From Deltaproteobacteria bacterium (GTDB lineage: Bacteria; UBA10199; DSSB01; JACPFA01), in contig JACPFA010000023.1 in assembly GCA_016183235.1 (NCBI GenBank), forward strand, positions 1 to 50,817: DNA of 50,817 nt. The letters are read 5' to 3'. Numbering within the stretch: the stretch's first letter is position 1; each line of letters starts with the position of its first letter. The notes beneath the pieces are model-generated. The model did not search any database and was not told where the DNA came from. It saw only the letters and a list, made by a program, of their open reading frames with translations. The position numbers and the translations under genes are program-made. This document shows, in pieces, positions 26,372 through 35,299 of the stretch.

Positions 26372-26666
26372 ATGGGTGGATTTTAGTCAGTGGAGCCATT
26401 TGATGAGCACCATGAAATACGGTGAGAATGGCAACTTCTTTACCTAGTTTATAGATCACCCGATAATTACCTATAATGATTTCCCGAATTTCTTCCCGTT
26501 TTAGCTCAGGAACGACACGCCCTGATCTAGGAAATTTCTTAAGACGAGTAACTTTTTTTCTTACCGATTCTGCCCACTTTAAAGCAGCTTTCTTCTTATC
26601 AAGAGCAACGATTTCTGTAATATGAAGGAGATCTTTGAAGGCTTTTGGCGACCAAGTAATTTTCAC
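26358..26666 (-). CDS. RelE/ParE-family toxin
   Basis: A 102-residue toxin of a type II toxin-antitoxin pair. The ParE/RelE pattern is clear: WSPKAFKDLLHI, helix with AALKWAESV, FPRSGRVVPEL, REIIIGNYRVIYKL and LTVFHGAHQM. ParE members poison DNA gyrase while RelE members cut ribosome-bound mRNA; the VPEL-YRVIYK pattern is nearer ParE. It starts inside the antitoxin stop (ATGA overlap). Confidence 0.92.
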   Translation of the reverse strand: MKITWSPKAFKDLLHITEIVALDKKKAALKWAESVRKKVTRLKKFPRSGRVVPELKREEIREIIIGNYRVIYKLGKEVAILTVFHGAHQMAPLTKIHPFIEE

Positions 26667-26944
26667 AATCTTTCCAAACGAGCAAAAAGATTTTTGAATA
26701 TTTCTTCGTGAGAAATGCCTTTACCACTCTCAATTTCCTCTTCCCCCTTAGCAATGGCTGCAAACAAGTCCCTTTCATATTGAATTTTCTCATAAACTTG
26801 AGGGCTTAACACTACTGCGGCAGAATGACCATTCTGAGTCAACACAACCGTACGTTTTTTCTTATGAATTTCCTGAAGATAATCAGCAGTTTTCTTTCTA
26901 AACTCCGAAACAGAAATAATATCTTCAGCTAAATTTGGTTTCAT
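26663..26944 (-). CDS. Phd/YefM-family antitoxin
   Basis: 93 residues. The N-terminal part (ISVSEFRKKTADYLQEI, VVLTQNGHSAAVVLSP) is the Phd/YefM DNA-binding fold; the C-terminal helix would bind the toxin. Start ATG 26944 with AAAGGA upstream is chosen over an upstream in-frame codon. Antitoxin-first order and 4 bp overlap are typical, and autorepression is expected for this family. Confidence 0.93.
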   Translation of the reverse strand: MKPNLAEDIISVSEFRKKTADYLQEIHKKKRTVVLTQNGHSAAVVLSPQVYEKIQYERDLFAAIAKGEEEIESGKGISHEEIFKNLFARLERL

Positions 26945-27019
26945 TAAAAATCCTTTAAAAGTTCTTAAAAACACCTTTAAAATACTCTTTTGAAAGTCAA
27001 TAGTCAAGATTCAATACTT

Positions 27020-27451
27020 CTAATCCAAAAATCGATCCTGCAGATCAGAGGTTGGGGTCATGCAGGTTTCTTTTTTACCAAAATAACGGTACCTGTATTT
27101 AGAAATCAATCGATAAAAGATATTTCGAATGCCTTCCGGAATAAAGATGAAAATATAGCCAAGCCTCAACCATCCACCCATCGTTCTAGCAATATGAAGC
27201 CCGGCTGAAGATTTTAAATAACACTGGTCTTTCTCTAAAAAAATCATCGTATTTAATTCACTATCTGGAAGCCCCAGCGCTTCAAGGATGGCCTGGCCGG
27301 CCTTAGACTGTAACGAAGCAAAATAAAATTTTTTATGAGGGTCTCTTTTAATAATAAACTGCACCCAAAAATTACACAAATTACAAACCCCATCGAAAAA
27401 AACGATGGGTCGATGAATATCCTTAAAATAATTTGGAACCTCTATGTGCAT
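27020..27451 (-). CDS. DCC-family thiol-disulfide oxidoreductase-like protein (DUF393)
   Basis: 143 residues with the DUF393 hallmark DGVCNLCN (Asp20, Cys23, Cys26) near the N-terminus, a following KRDPHKKFYFASLQS and the C-terminal YRYRYFGKK. A thioredoxin-like fold is known for the family; substrates are not. Single gene between the toxin-antitoxin pair and the divergent sulfate operon. Confidence 0.93.
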   Translation of the reverse strand: MHIEVPNYFKDIHRPIVFFDGVCNLCNFWVQFIIKRDPHKKFYFASLQSKAGQAILEALGLPDSELNTMIFLEKDQCYLKSSAGLHIARTMGGWLRLGYIFIFIPEGIRNIFYRLISKYRYRYFGKKETCMTPTSDLQDRFLD

Positions 27452-27508
27452 ACTTTAGAATGATAAAAAATTGTAATTCAACATGACATGTGGTTTTAGG
27501 GTAATCTT

Positions 27509-28528
27509 ATGTTAAACAAACTATTCCACTATGGGGTACTGATAGCAAGTCTCCTCGTCATTTCATGTACTCAAGCTAACAACAAAGGAATCATTCGACT
27601 GCTGAATGTTTCTTACGACCCTACGCGCGAGTTGTATCAAGAAATCAATACGGCTTTTGCAAAACAATGGTTGGAAAAAACGCAGCAAACGATCAAGATC
27701 GATCAATCCCATGGTGGCTCTGGCAAGCAAGCTCGTTCGGTCATTGATGGGCTTGAGGCAGACATTGTAACGCTGGCTTTGGCCTACGACATTGACAGCA
27801 TCGCACAAAAAGCAAAAATTTTGCCAGCCGACTGGCAAAATCGTTTACCCAATAATAGTTCACCTTATACTTCAACGATTGTTTTCTTAGTTAGAAAAGG
27901 CAATCCCAAGGGGATTCAAGACTGGAGCGATCTGGTAAAACCAGGGATTGCGGTGATTACCCCCAATCCCAAAACCTCGGGTGGTGCCAGGTGGAATTAT
28001 TTGGCCGCCTGGGGTTATGCCTTAAAAAACAATAGCAACGACGAGGCTAAGGCCAAAGAATTCATCGGCCAACTTTTTAAAAACGTCCCCGTTTTAGATT
28101 CCGGGGCTCGTGGCTCCACCACGACTTTTATTGAACGCAATCTTGGCGACGTACTGATCGCCTGGGAAAACGAAGCCTTGCTGGTGAGTAAAAAATTAAG
28201 CCCAGGGCAATTTGATATTGTCACCCCTTCTATCAGCATCTTGGCCGAACCCCCGGTCACCTTAGTCGATAAAAATGTCGACCGTCACAACACACGTGAA
28301 GTCGCAAAAGCCTATCTTGATTTCCTTTATACCGATGCAGCCCAGGAAGTCATTGCCAAGAACTATTACCGGCCCCAATCAGCCACCGTAGCAGCAAAGT
28401 ACGCTGCTCAATTTCCCAAAACTACACTTTTGACAATTGGCCATGACTTTGGAGGCTGGCAACAAACCCAGAACAAACACTTTGCCGACGGAGGAATCTT
28501 CGACCAGATTTACCAACCCGGCAAATAA
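27509..28528 (+). CDS. sbp: Sulfate-binding protein of the ABC importer
   Basis: A 339-residue extracytoplasmic solute-binding protein for sulfate or thiosulfate. The N-terminus has a lipobox (LLVISC), so it is membrane-anchored rather than freely periplasmic. Family motifs: [25 protein letters not shown] (anion-binding loop), [12 protein letters not shown] and [16 protein letters not shown]. It feeds CysTWA, whose genes follow after a 523 bp block of palindromic repeats. Confidence 0.95.
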   Translation: MLNKLFHYGVLIASLLVISCTQANNKGIIRLLNVSYDPTRELYQEINTAFAKQWLEKTQQTIKIDQSHGGSGKQARSVIDGLEADIVTLALAYDIDSIAQKAKILPADWQNRLPNNSSPYTSTIVFLVRKGNPKGIQDWSDLVKPGIAVITPNPKTSGGARWNYLAAWGYALKNNSNDEAKAKEFIGQLFKNVPVLDSGARGSTTTFIERNLGDVLIAWENEALLVSKKLSPGQFDIVTPSISILAEPPVTLVDKNVDRHNTREVAKAYLDFLYTDAAQEVIAKNYYRPQSATVAAKYAAQFPKTTLLTIGHDFGGWQQTQNKHFADGGIFDQIYQPGK

Positions 28529-28556
28529 AAAATCGCTCCTATTATTTACAATTAGG

Positions 28557-28764
28557 GCCACGTCTTTTCGAGGTAGGGAGAGGTCAAGGGAGAGCCCGCG
28601 CCCGGTTGGCCTAGTCGGGCTTAAAAATTTTTTGTTTTTGATTGAATTAGAGTATTCCTTCGTCATCCTCTAATTCAAAAAAACAATAAAATTTTTAAGC
28701 CCTCTTACGGCCGCCCTCCTGCGCTGAAAGGCTCTCCCTTGGCCTCTCCCTACCTCGAAAAGAC
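28557..28764. repeat. R2 palindromic element with shared core
   Basis: Outer arms GCCACGTCTTTTCGAGGTAG... (from 28557) and GGCTCTCCCTTGG...CTACCTCGAAAAGAC (to 28764), the same as in the 50.3 kb R2. Inside are arms GGGCTTAAAAATTTT / AAAATTTTTAAGCCC and a core TTGAATTAGAG-loop-CTCTAATTCAA that is also the core of the otherwise different element at 44891-45108. The right flank CAAATATTTGAGAAAT is also shared with the 50.3 kb copy. Confidence 0.9.
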
Positions 28765-28790
28765 TTCTTCTCAAATATTTGAGAAATGTG

Positions 28791-28980
28791 AAAAGTTTTA
28801 CTGAAGTTGGCTGAAGCTGGAAGGGGTTTGTCCCTGTCGCTTCGCTCAGGGTAAACTCCGGCTTTCACCACTATGGCTATATAGCCGTGAAAGCCGAGAC
28901 TTTGAGTGCGCCCAGGGGCCGTAACCCCTGGGGCGACTCAGGACCCCTGGAAGCTTCTGCCGACTTCAGTAAAACTTTTT
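28791..28980. repeat. R4 multi-hairpin element, copy 1
   Basis: A 190 bp element whose inner ~150 bp is nearly the same as 40770-40920. Inner hairpins include CTCCGGCTTTCAC/GTGAAAGCCGAG and CCCAGGGG/CCCCTGGG. Outer arms AAAAGTTTTACTGAAGT (28791-28807) and its exact complement (28963-28979) differ from copy 2's arms. With R2 it fills the whole sbp-cysT gap; the remaining 70 bp contains only the cysT ribosome site. Confidence 0.9.
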
Positions 28981-29051
28981 AGATGCGGCAATATGCAAAT
29001 GAAATAAGAAATTTCCTTTCTTCTCGAGGGTAAAAAGATTATGAGGTTGCT

Positions 29052-29873
29052 ATGCAATTTTCGTGGAAAAAGCCCAGCATTCTGCCCGGTTTTAAGTTAA
29101 CGCTCGGGTATAGTTTGTTTTATTTGTCGTTGCTCGTGCTTATTCCACTCTCTACCTTATTCCTCAAATCAGCTTCCCTCCATTGGGCAGACTTTTGGGA
29201 AATAATTACCGCACCAAGGGTATTAGCCGCCTATCGCTTAAGTTTGCTAACCGCACTCATCGCAGCAGCCGTTAATACAGTTTTTGGTTTATTATTAGCC
29301 TGGGTTTTAACTCGCTATTCTTTTCCAGGAAAACGCATTATGGATAGTCTCGTTGATCTCCCCTTTGCCTTGCCTACAGCCGTGGCTGGCATTACCTTAA
29401 CAACCTTATACGCCCCGAATGGGTTGATCGGAAAATATCTGGCGGCCCTCGGGATTAACGCGGCCTACACACCCCTAGGCATCATCCTAGCCTTAACCTT
29501 TATTAGTCTGCCCTTTGTTGTGCGTACGGTGCAACCCGTCCTCGAAACCCTCGACCCCGACATGGAAGAGGCCTCCGCTTGCCTAGGCGCAAAACGCCTC
29601 GCCACTTTTTTTTATATTATTCTCCCCCAACTCAGGCCTGCCTTATTCACCGGTTTTTCCTTAGCCTTTGCCAGGGCCTTGGGTGAATATGGATCGGTGG
29701 TTTTTATTTCGGGGAATATGCCTTTTAAAACCGAAATGACTCCGTTACTTATCATGACCAAATTAGAACAATTCGATTACACCGGCGCTACTTCCATCGC
29801 GGTGGTCATGTTATTATTTTCTTTTCTTATCCTTATGACGATTAACCTCATGAATTGGAAACTCGCAAAATGA
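29052..29873 (+). CDS. cysT: Sulfate ABC transporter permease CysT
   Basis: 273 residues, about six membrane helices with the binding-protein-dependent transport fold. The EAA-type loop that docks the ATPase is seen as EEASACLGAKRLATFFYIIL (near residue 175). Forms a heterodimer channel with CysW in the inner membrane. Start ATG 29052 has GAGG upstream. Its stop overlaps the next gene's ATG (ATGA). Confidence 0.95.
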   Translation: MQFSWKKPSILPGFKLTLGYSLFYLSLLVLIPLSTLFLKSASLHWADFWEIITAPRVLAAYRLSLLTALIAAAVNTVFGLLLAWVLTRYSFPGKRIMDSLVDLPFALPTAVAGITLTTLYAPNGLIGKYLAALGINAAYTPLGIILALTFISLPFVVRTVQPVLETLDPDMEEASACLGAKRLATFFYIILPQLRPALFTGFSLAFARALGEYGSVVFISGNMPFKTEMTPLLIMTKLEQFDYTGATSIAVVMLLFSFLILMTINLMNWKLAK

Positions 29874-30715
29874 GGCAAAATCATAATTTGATACAACCCA
29901 AACAAAAATGGCTGCACGGCTTTTGGTTCATTCTTGCTTTGAGTTTCTTTTCACTATTTATTTTAGTGCCGCTTTTTGCCGTTTTTTCAAACGCCTTATC
30001 CAAAGGTTGGCAATTATATTTTCATTCTATTGCCGAACCCGACGCGATGGCCTCCATCAAATTAACTTTACTAACCGCTAGCATCAGCATCCCACTCAAT
30101 TTAATTTTTGGCTTCGCGGCTTCTTGGGCCATTGCCAAATTTGATTTTGTGGGGAAAAAATTTCTTATCACACTGATTGATTTACCTTTCAGCGTTTCAC
30201 CGGTTATTTCGGGTATGATCTTTGTGTTGCTCTTTGGTGCTCAAGGTTACTTAGGCCCCTGGCTCATGGCCCACAATATTAAAATTATCTTCACCCCTTT
30301 CGCTATTATCATTGCAACGTTATTTGTCACCTTCCCCTTTGTCGCACGGGAATTAATCCCTTTGATGGAATCACTCGGTAACGATCAAGAAGAAGCGGCC
30401 CTAACCTTAGGCGCTTCCGCTTGGCAGACATTTTTTCATGTCACCTTGCCTAACGTTAAATGGGCCTTGCTTTACGGAGTCATTTTGTTAAATGCCCGTG
30501 CGATGGGTGAATTTGGGGCAGTTTCCGTGGTGTCAGGTCATATTCGGGGGCACACCAACACCATGCCCTTGCATGTAGAAATTCTTTACAACGAATATGA
30601 CTTTGTAGGGGCCTTTGCTGTAGCAAGTTTGCTGGCTTTATTAGCTTTGTTCACCATTGTTGCCAAAAGCTTAGTAGAGTGGAAGTCCAATATTAAAAGG
30701 GAAGTTCTGGCATGA
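29870..30715 (+). CDS. cysW: Sulfate ABC transporter permease CysW
   Basis: 281 residues, partner of CysT. Six membrane helices; EAA-type loop EEAALTLGASAWQTFFHVTL. The ATG at 29870 overlapping the cysT stop is preferred to the TTG five codons earlier. It ends with a 4 bp overlap with cysA, so cysT, cysW and cysA are translationally coupled. Confidence 0.95.
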   Translation: MRQNHNLIQPKQKWLHGFWFILALSFFSLFILVPLFAVFSNALSKGWQLYFHSIAEPDAMASIKLTLLTASISIPLNLIFGFAASWAIAKFDFVGKKFLITLIDLPFSVSPVISGMIFVLLFGAQGYLGPWLMAHNIKIIFTPFAIIIATLFVTFPFVARELIPLMESLGNDQEEAALTLGASAWQTFFHVTLPNVKWALLYGVILLNARAMGEFGAVSVVSGHIRGHTNTMPLHVEILYNEYDFVGAFAVASLLALLALFTIVAKSLVEWKSNIKREVLA

Positions 30716-31749
30716 GCATTTTTGTCTCTAAATTAGAAAAGAAGTTTAACAAATTTATCGCCGTACGCAATGTAACCTTTCAAGTAGAAGACGGAGAATT
30801 TGTCACCCTGCTTGGCCCTTCGGGCTCAGGCAAATCAACGATTTTACGCTGTATTGCAGGCCTAGAAAAACCTGAGTCTGGGCACATTCAAATCAATGGC
30901 GAAGATGTAACCGGCGTTTCGGTGCAAGATCGCAAAGTGGGTTTTGTTTTCCAACACTATGCCCTCTTTAGCCACATGACCGTGGGTGAAAATATCGGTT
31001 TCGGCTTGAAAGTAAAAGGCACCCACAAAAAAGATCGGCAAGCCCGAATTGATGAGCTCATTGATTTATTTGAATTGGAGGGCTTTGAAAATCGCCTCCC
31101 CTCGCAGCTCTCCGGGGGCCAACGCCAGCGGGTGGCCTTAGCCAGGGCTTTAGCGCCCGAGCCTAAATTACTTTTGCTCGACGAACCCTTTGGCGCACTC
31201 GATACTCGCTTGCGCAAAGAACTGCGCACATGGATAAAGGCCCTGCATGATCGCATTCGCCTAACCACCGTCATGGTCACGCACGATCAAGATGAAGCCT
31301 TGGAACTTTCCAACCGAATTGTGGTGATTAATAAAGGCCTAGTAGAACAAGACGACAGCCCGTGGGCCATTTTTAATAAACCAGCCTCGGAATTTGTCGC
31401 TAAATTTGTAGGCGAAACCAATCAAGTCACAGGCACGGCTTATAATCAATTGATCGAGTGGGGCCCTTTTAAATTTTGGGCACCCCATGTACCGGATGGC
31501 AAAAAGGCCATTGTCTTATTTCGACCCAACGATGTTTATGTAAGTTCTCGTGCCGAAGAGGGTTCTGCACCTGGCACCATTCAATCCCTTCAGTTTCTCG
31601 GTGCTTTGGATTGTTTAGAAATAAAATTAGAAAATCAATTTGTTGTCATGGCCTACGTACCCAAAGGCGTAGCTGAACAAAGCCGTTTTTCGGTAGGCAA
31701 ACACATCCATGTGAGCATCACGACTGCCCATGTGTTTGAAACAAAATAA
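30712..31749 (+). CDS. cysA: Sulfate ABC transporter ATP-binding protein
   Basis: 345 residues. Walker A GPSGSGKST, Q-loop FVFQHYALFSHMTV, signature LSGGQRQRVALARAL, Walker B LLLLDEPFGALD and switch VTHDQDEAL are all intact. The C-terminal ~100 residues form the TOBE-like regulatory domain typical of CysA. It energises sulfate uptake at the inner face of the membrane. Confidence 0.96.
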   Translation: MSIFVSKLEKKFNKFIAVRNVTFQVEDGEFVTLLGPSGSGKSTILRCIAGLEKPESGHIQINGEDVTGVSVQDRKVGFVFQHYALFSHMTVGENIGFGLKVKGTHKKDRQARIDELIDLFELEGFENRLPSQLSGGQRQRVALARALAPEPKLLLLDEPFGALDTRLRKELRTWIKALHDRIRLTTVMVTHDQDEALELSNRIVVINKGLVEQDDSPWAIFNKPASEFVAKFVGETNQVTGTAYNQLIEWGPFKFWAPHVPDGKKAIVLFRPNDVYVSSRAEEGSAPGTIQSLQFLGALDCLEIKLENQFVVMAYVPKGVAEQSRFSVGKHIHVSITTAHVFETK

Positions 31750-31764
31750 TCGCAAGGAGCAAAC

Positions 31765-32409
31765 ATGTATCCACGGAACATCCTCTCAATCCTTGCCTTA
31801 CTTTGGCTAGTCATACTGTCGCCTAGGGTAGGCAACCCAGACCCTGCCACAAAAACAGGAGCTGTCTTGGCTGAATTTGAAAAACTCATGGCCATGCAAT
31901 GTAATGTCACTCAATTTGGGATCTCAACGCCACTCGAAGCTCGTATCTTAAAAAACATCCCCTATGCCATTGTAGGTCGACCCTTTACTTCACCTGAACT
32001 GACCGAGCTCTTTAATAAAGACGATGGCTGGTATAAACCTGGCTCTTCTTCAGACGTTAAAATAAAGCCAGAACATGAGGCCTGTATTACTCGGCTACAA
32101 AAGCGCGAAGATCAACTTCGCCGCTCTGTCAAAATGGATGCGGAAGTAGAAAGGGTTTTTATACGTGACCCAAAGATTTTTCTTGGCCTACGAGCTTATC
32201 CCAAGGCCACTTACAAAACTACAAATACTACCTTTGAGAAAGGCAAACATTGGCAATGGAGTGCCATCGATATTTCTCCGGGTTCTTGCGGAGGGGATGG
32301 TAGCCCCAATCAGCGGGGAGACTGTGCAGGCATCATGATTTCATGCGAACTACCGGAGAATATCAATGACTTAAAATTTCTTCATTGTGAAATTATTCCG
32401 TTTGGTTAA
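31765..32409 (+). CDS. Exported protein with YARHG-like domain
   Basis: 214 residues with an N-terminal signal or anchor (ILSILALLWLVILS). Residues about 58-95 follow the YARHG pattern: ARILKNIPYAIVGRPFTSPE, then LFNKDDGWYKP. YARHG domains are extracellular and may bind cell-wall or surface ligands; the function is not established. The C-terminal part has four Cys (SCGGDG, DCAGIMISCEL), probably paired. It has a good AAGGAG site and lies 15 bp after cysA, so it may be read from the sulfate operon although nothing links it to sulfate. Confidence 0.7.
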   Translation: MYPRNILSILALLWLVILSPRVGNPDPATKTGAVLAEFEKLMAMQCNVTQFGISTPLEARILKNIPYAIVGRPFTSPELTELFNKDDGWYKPGSSSDVKIKPEHEACITRLQKREDQLRRSVKMDAEVERVFIRDPKIFLGLRAYPKATYKTTNTTFEKGKHWQWSAIDISPGSCGGDGSPNQRGDCAGIMISCELPENINDLKFLHCEIIPFG

Positions 32410-32444
32410 TCCTAATCGCAAAAATCCGAAAGTTGAGCTTAAAA

Positions 32445-32516
32445 GCCCCTGTAGCTCAGTGGATAGAGCATTGGCCTCCGAAGCCATGTGCAGGTGTTCG
32501 ATTCACCTCAGGGGCA
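32445..32516 (+). tRNA. tRNA-Arg (anticodon CCG)
   Basis: A 72-base cloverleaf: acceptor GCCCCTG/CAGGGGC, D-arm GCTC-AGTGGATA-GAGC, anticodon loop CTCCGAA (CCG), T-arm AGGTG-TTCGATT-CACCT, discriminator A. The outer anticodon-stem pair is T-T, a mismatch. CCA is not encoded. Reads CGG codons. Confidence 0.92.
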
Positions 32517-32545
32517 CAAAGTTTAATATGGCTCTGCCACTATCA

Positions 32546-33613
32546 TTAATTTTTCAGAACTCGATAACGAGTACTTCTGCCTAAACCAATGCGTTCGATT
32601 TTTTTAAAACTTAAGAGTCGATCCATCACTTGGTTAATCGTAGGGCGTGCAATGCCTGTTTTCTGAACAACCTCTCGAGGGGAAGCTTCTTCAACCGTTT
32701 GGAGATGCCGCCAAACCGCTAACTGTTTTATGGAAAGAAGTTTCTCAATGTTTTCATCCGACAAGAGTTTAACTGCCATTTGAGATTGTTTCAGGGTAAT
32801 GGTCAAAAAGAACTGTAACCATGAAACAATATTCTCTTTCTTTGTCTTAATTGTTTTCTGACTTTTGCGTAATGCAAGATAATAATCAGGTTTATTATCT
32901 TCGATCAATTTCTCGTGCGAAACATACGGCATGTAAAGATACCCTGCTTTTAAAAAAAGCAGGTTAGTGACTACTCTTGAGACTCTTCCGTTTCCATCTT
33001 GGAATGGATGAATGTTTAAAAACTCTACAATGAAATTACCGATTATTAGCAAAGGATGATATAACTTTTGTTGTAAAGCTTTTTCAGTCCACTCTACCAA
33101 TTCGTGCATCTCTTTAGGTGTTAGATAAGCAGGTGTTGTATTAAACAAAATGCCGATAGACTGACCTGCTTCGTTAATCATATGAGCTTTATTTTCCCGT
33201 TTCTTATATTCACCACAATGAGTCTGATCTTTTGAAACATATTTGAGTAATTCGTGATGGAAATGTTTAATCGAACTTTCTGAAAATCTTAATCCTCGCC
33301 AAGCCTCAAAGACATTTTGCAATAATTCATAATAACCTTTGACCTCTTGTTTGTCCCGATCAGCGAATTTCTGAACAGAAATGCCTCGCATTAATCGCTC
33401 AATATCTGCGTCTGAAAGTCTGGCTCCCTCAATTCGGGTAGAAGCCCCCGTGGATGTTACCAATACGGATCTCTTCAATCGTCCAAGCACTTGCGGACTA
33501 AGCTTAGCACCCGCAATCCACTGCCCCTTACATTCATCAATTCCGGTTATAAGAGACCAACAAGCTTGTGGAATACTTTTGAGTCGCTTATCAAAAGAAT
33601 GTAAACGTTTCAT
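32546..33613 (-). CDS. Fic-family protein (AMPylase-type) with winged-helix C-terminus
   Basis: 355 residues. The Fic core motif HPFQDGNGRVSR (His202-Arg213) is intact, which in active members transfers AMP to hydroxyl groups of target proteins. An N-terminal inhibitory helix motif STRIEG (Ser58, Glu62) is also intact, so this is a class II, self-inhibited Fic protein. The last ~80 residues resemble a winged helix (EASPREVVQKTGIARPTINQ). ATG 33613 is preferred to an upstream TTG; no strong ribosome site. Lies next to tRNA-Arg, tail to tail. Confidence 0.93.
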   Translation of the reverse strand: MKRLHSFDKRLKSIPQACWSLITGIDECKGQWIAGAKLSPQVLGRLKRSVLVTSTGASTRIEGARLSDADIERLMRGISVQKFADRDKQEVKGYYELLQNVFEAWRGLRFSESSIKHFHHELLKYVSKDQTHCGEYKKRENKAHMINEAGQSIGILFNTTPAYLTPKEMHELVEWTEKALQQKLYHPLLIIGNFIVEFLNIHPFQDGNGRVSRVVTNLLFLKAGYLYMPYVSHEKLIEDNKPDYYLALRKSQKTIKTKKENIVSWLQFFLTITLKQSQMAVKLLSDENIEKLLSIKQLAVWRHLQTVEEASPREVVQKTGIARPTINQVMDRLLSFKKIERIGLGRSTRYRVLKN

Positions 33614-33666
33614 ATATTTCAACTATATAAGATTATATAAAATTAACAAGTTTTTTACTTACTAAC

Positions 33667-33830
33667 AAGTCCTCTGTATAGGCTACATCTTGCTTCGGCT
33701 TATGGGCTGCGAGCGCGTCAGATTTCGCAAAAAGTCCTCGACGTACCTTAGGGTACGCCTGCGGGCTTTTTGCTCATCTTCCTTCTCTCGCCACATAATC
33801 CTCGCAATCTGTAGCCTATACAGAGGACTT
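33667..33830. repeat. 164 bp palindrome running into the antiporter start
   Basis: Perfect 21 bp arms AAGTCCTCTGTATAGGCTAC(A) at 33667-33687 and 33810-33830. A nested pair GCAAAAAGTCC/GGGCTTTTTGC lies at 33727-33737 and 33763-33773, with a small CGTACC/GGTACG tip. The right arm's AGAGGA is the only ribosome-site candidate for the antiporter gene. Confidence 0.93.
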
Positions 33831-35299
33831 TGCTGACTGAATACATTCTACTAGGTATTTCCGTTCTCTTATTATTGAGCGTTATCGCCAGCAAAGTATC
33901 AGCACGGCTGGGCGTCCCTGCCCTACTTATATTTTTGGGTATCGGCATGCTGGCGGGTTCTGATGGGCTGGGTGGTATTCATTTTGATGATCCTGGTTTA
34001 GCTCAATCGATTGGCGTTATCGCCCTTGCCTTTATTCTTTTTTCAGGGGGCTTAGATACTTCCTGGAAAACAGTTCGCCCTGTGCTTTGGAAAGGATTTT
34101 CTCTTTCCACCCTAGGCGTGCTCCTTTCAACCCTTCTCGTGGGTGTATTTGCAAAGTTCTTGCTTAAATTTTCGTGGACCGAAGGTTTACTGCTCGGTGC
34201 CATCGTTTCAGCTACCGATGCTGCCGCTGTTTTTACCATTTTACGCTCAAAAAATATTGGTTTAAAAACTCACCTCCGGCCACTCTTAGAACTCGAATCA
34301 GGAAGCAACGACCCTATGGCTGTCTTTCTCACCATAGGATTCATTACACTTCTAGCCTATCCTAACACCTCTATTGCAAACTTACTAAGCATGTTCCTTC
34401 ACCAAATGATCGTGGGGGCCGTCTTGGGTTACGGTCTTGCTAAAATGGTCCTTTTCTTAATCAATCAATTAAAATTGGAATATGAAGGGCTTTATCCCGT
34501 CTTGTCACTCACCCTGGTTCTTTTAGTTTACAGTTTAACGGCTTCTCTCGGTGGCAATGGTTTTCTTGCGGTTTATGTGGCGGGCCTCATGATGGGAAAT
34601 ACTGATTTTATCCACAAGAAAAGTCTACTCCGTTTCCATGATGGTTTAGCGTGGCTCATGCAGATTGCAATGTTCCTTGCCCTGGGCCTCTTGGTATTTC
34701 CTACTCAACTCATGCCCATTGCAGGGGCAGGTTTTATTATTTCGACATTTTTAATCGTCGTCGCCCGTCCAGCAAGCGTTTTGATAAGCCTTCTTTTCTC
34801 CAAAATGAATGTTAGAGAAAAAGCATTCGTTTCTTGGGTAGGCTTGCGCGGAGCGGTGCCCATTATCTTGGCCACTTTTCCCCTCGTAGCCAAAATCCCT
34901 AGGGCCGATTTCTTTTTTAATTTGGTCTTCTTTATCGTGTTAACTTCGAGTTTACTCCAGGGAGGAACTGTCCCCTTGATGGCAAGGTGTTTAAAAGTCA
35001 CCGCGCCTCTAGAAAAAAAGCGTCGTTACCCCATCGAGTTTGAGCAACTGGAAGGCGCCGCTACCAACTTAGTGGAATATATCATCCCCTATCATTCAAA
35101 CATTGTAGGCAAAAAAATCGTAGAACTGGGCCTCCCCGAAGATAGTCTCATCACCTTGATTTGTCGCAACGAAGAATTTATCGTGCCCAGCGGGGCAACC
35201 CCACTCGATGGTGGTGATGTAGTCCTAACCTTGGTCAACGACCGCAACGCTTCCGAGGTAAATAGAATTTTTTCCGAACCAAAAAACGCTCAGCACTAG
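33830..35299 (+). CDS. CPA-type cation/proton antiporter with TrkA-C domain
   Basis: About 489 residues. Residues 1-390 hold about 12-13 membrane helices; the ion-site motifs are SATDAAAVF and LELESGSNDPMAVFL (Asn-Asp pair), as in K+(Na+)/H+ antiporters of the NhaP2/CvrA type. The C-terminal ~75 residues (NIVGKKIVELGLPEDSLITL, GDVVLTLV) form a TrkA-C regulatory domain facing the cytoplasm. No ATG is available at the N-terminus; TTG 33830 or CTG 33833 would serve, right behind the palindrome's AGAGGA. Stop overlaps that of the convergent His-rich gene. Confidence 0.93.
   Translation: MLTEYILLGISVLLLLSVIASKVSARLGVPALLIFLGIGMLAGSDGLGGIHFDDPGLAQSIGVIALAFILFSGGLDTSWKTVRPVLWKGFSLSTLGVLLSTLLVGVFAKFLLKFSWTEGLLLGAIVSATDAAAVFTILRSKNIGLKTHLRPLLELESGSNDPMAVFLTIGFITLLAYPNTSIANLLSMFLHQMIVGAVLGYGLAKMVLFLINQLKLEYEGLYPVLSLTLVLLVYSLTASLGGNGFLAVYVAGLMMGNTDFIHKKSLLRFHDGLAWLMQIAMFLALGLLVFPTQLMPIAGAGFIISTFLIVVARPASVLISLLFSKMNVREKAFVSWVGLRGAVPIILATFPLVAKIPRADFFFNLVFFIVLTSSLLQGGTVPLMARCLKVTAPLEKKRRYPIEFEQLEGAATNLVEYIIPYHSNIVGKKIVELGLPEDSLITLICRNEEFIVPSGATPLDGGDVVLTLVNDRNASEVNRIFSEPKNAQH

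Noticed and set aside
28379-28673. Open frames on both strands over the sbp end and R2 element
   Set aside because: Shadow of sbp and of a symmetric repeat; symmetric repeats give open frames on both strands.
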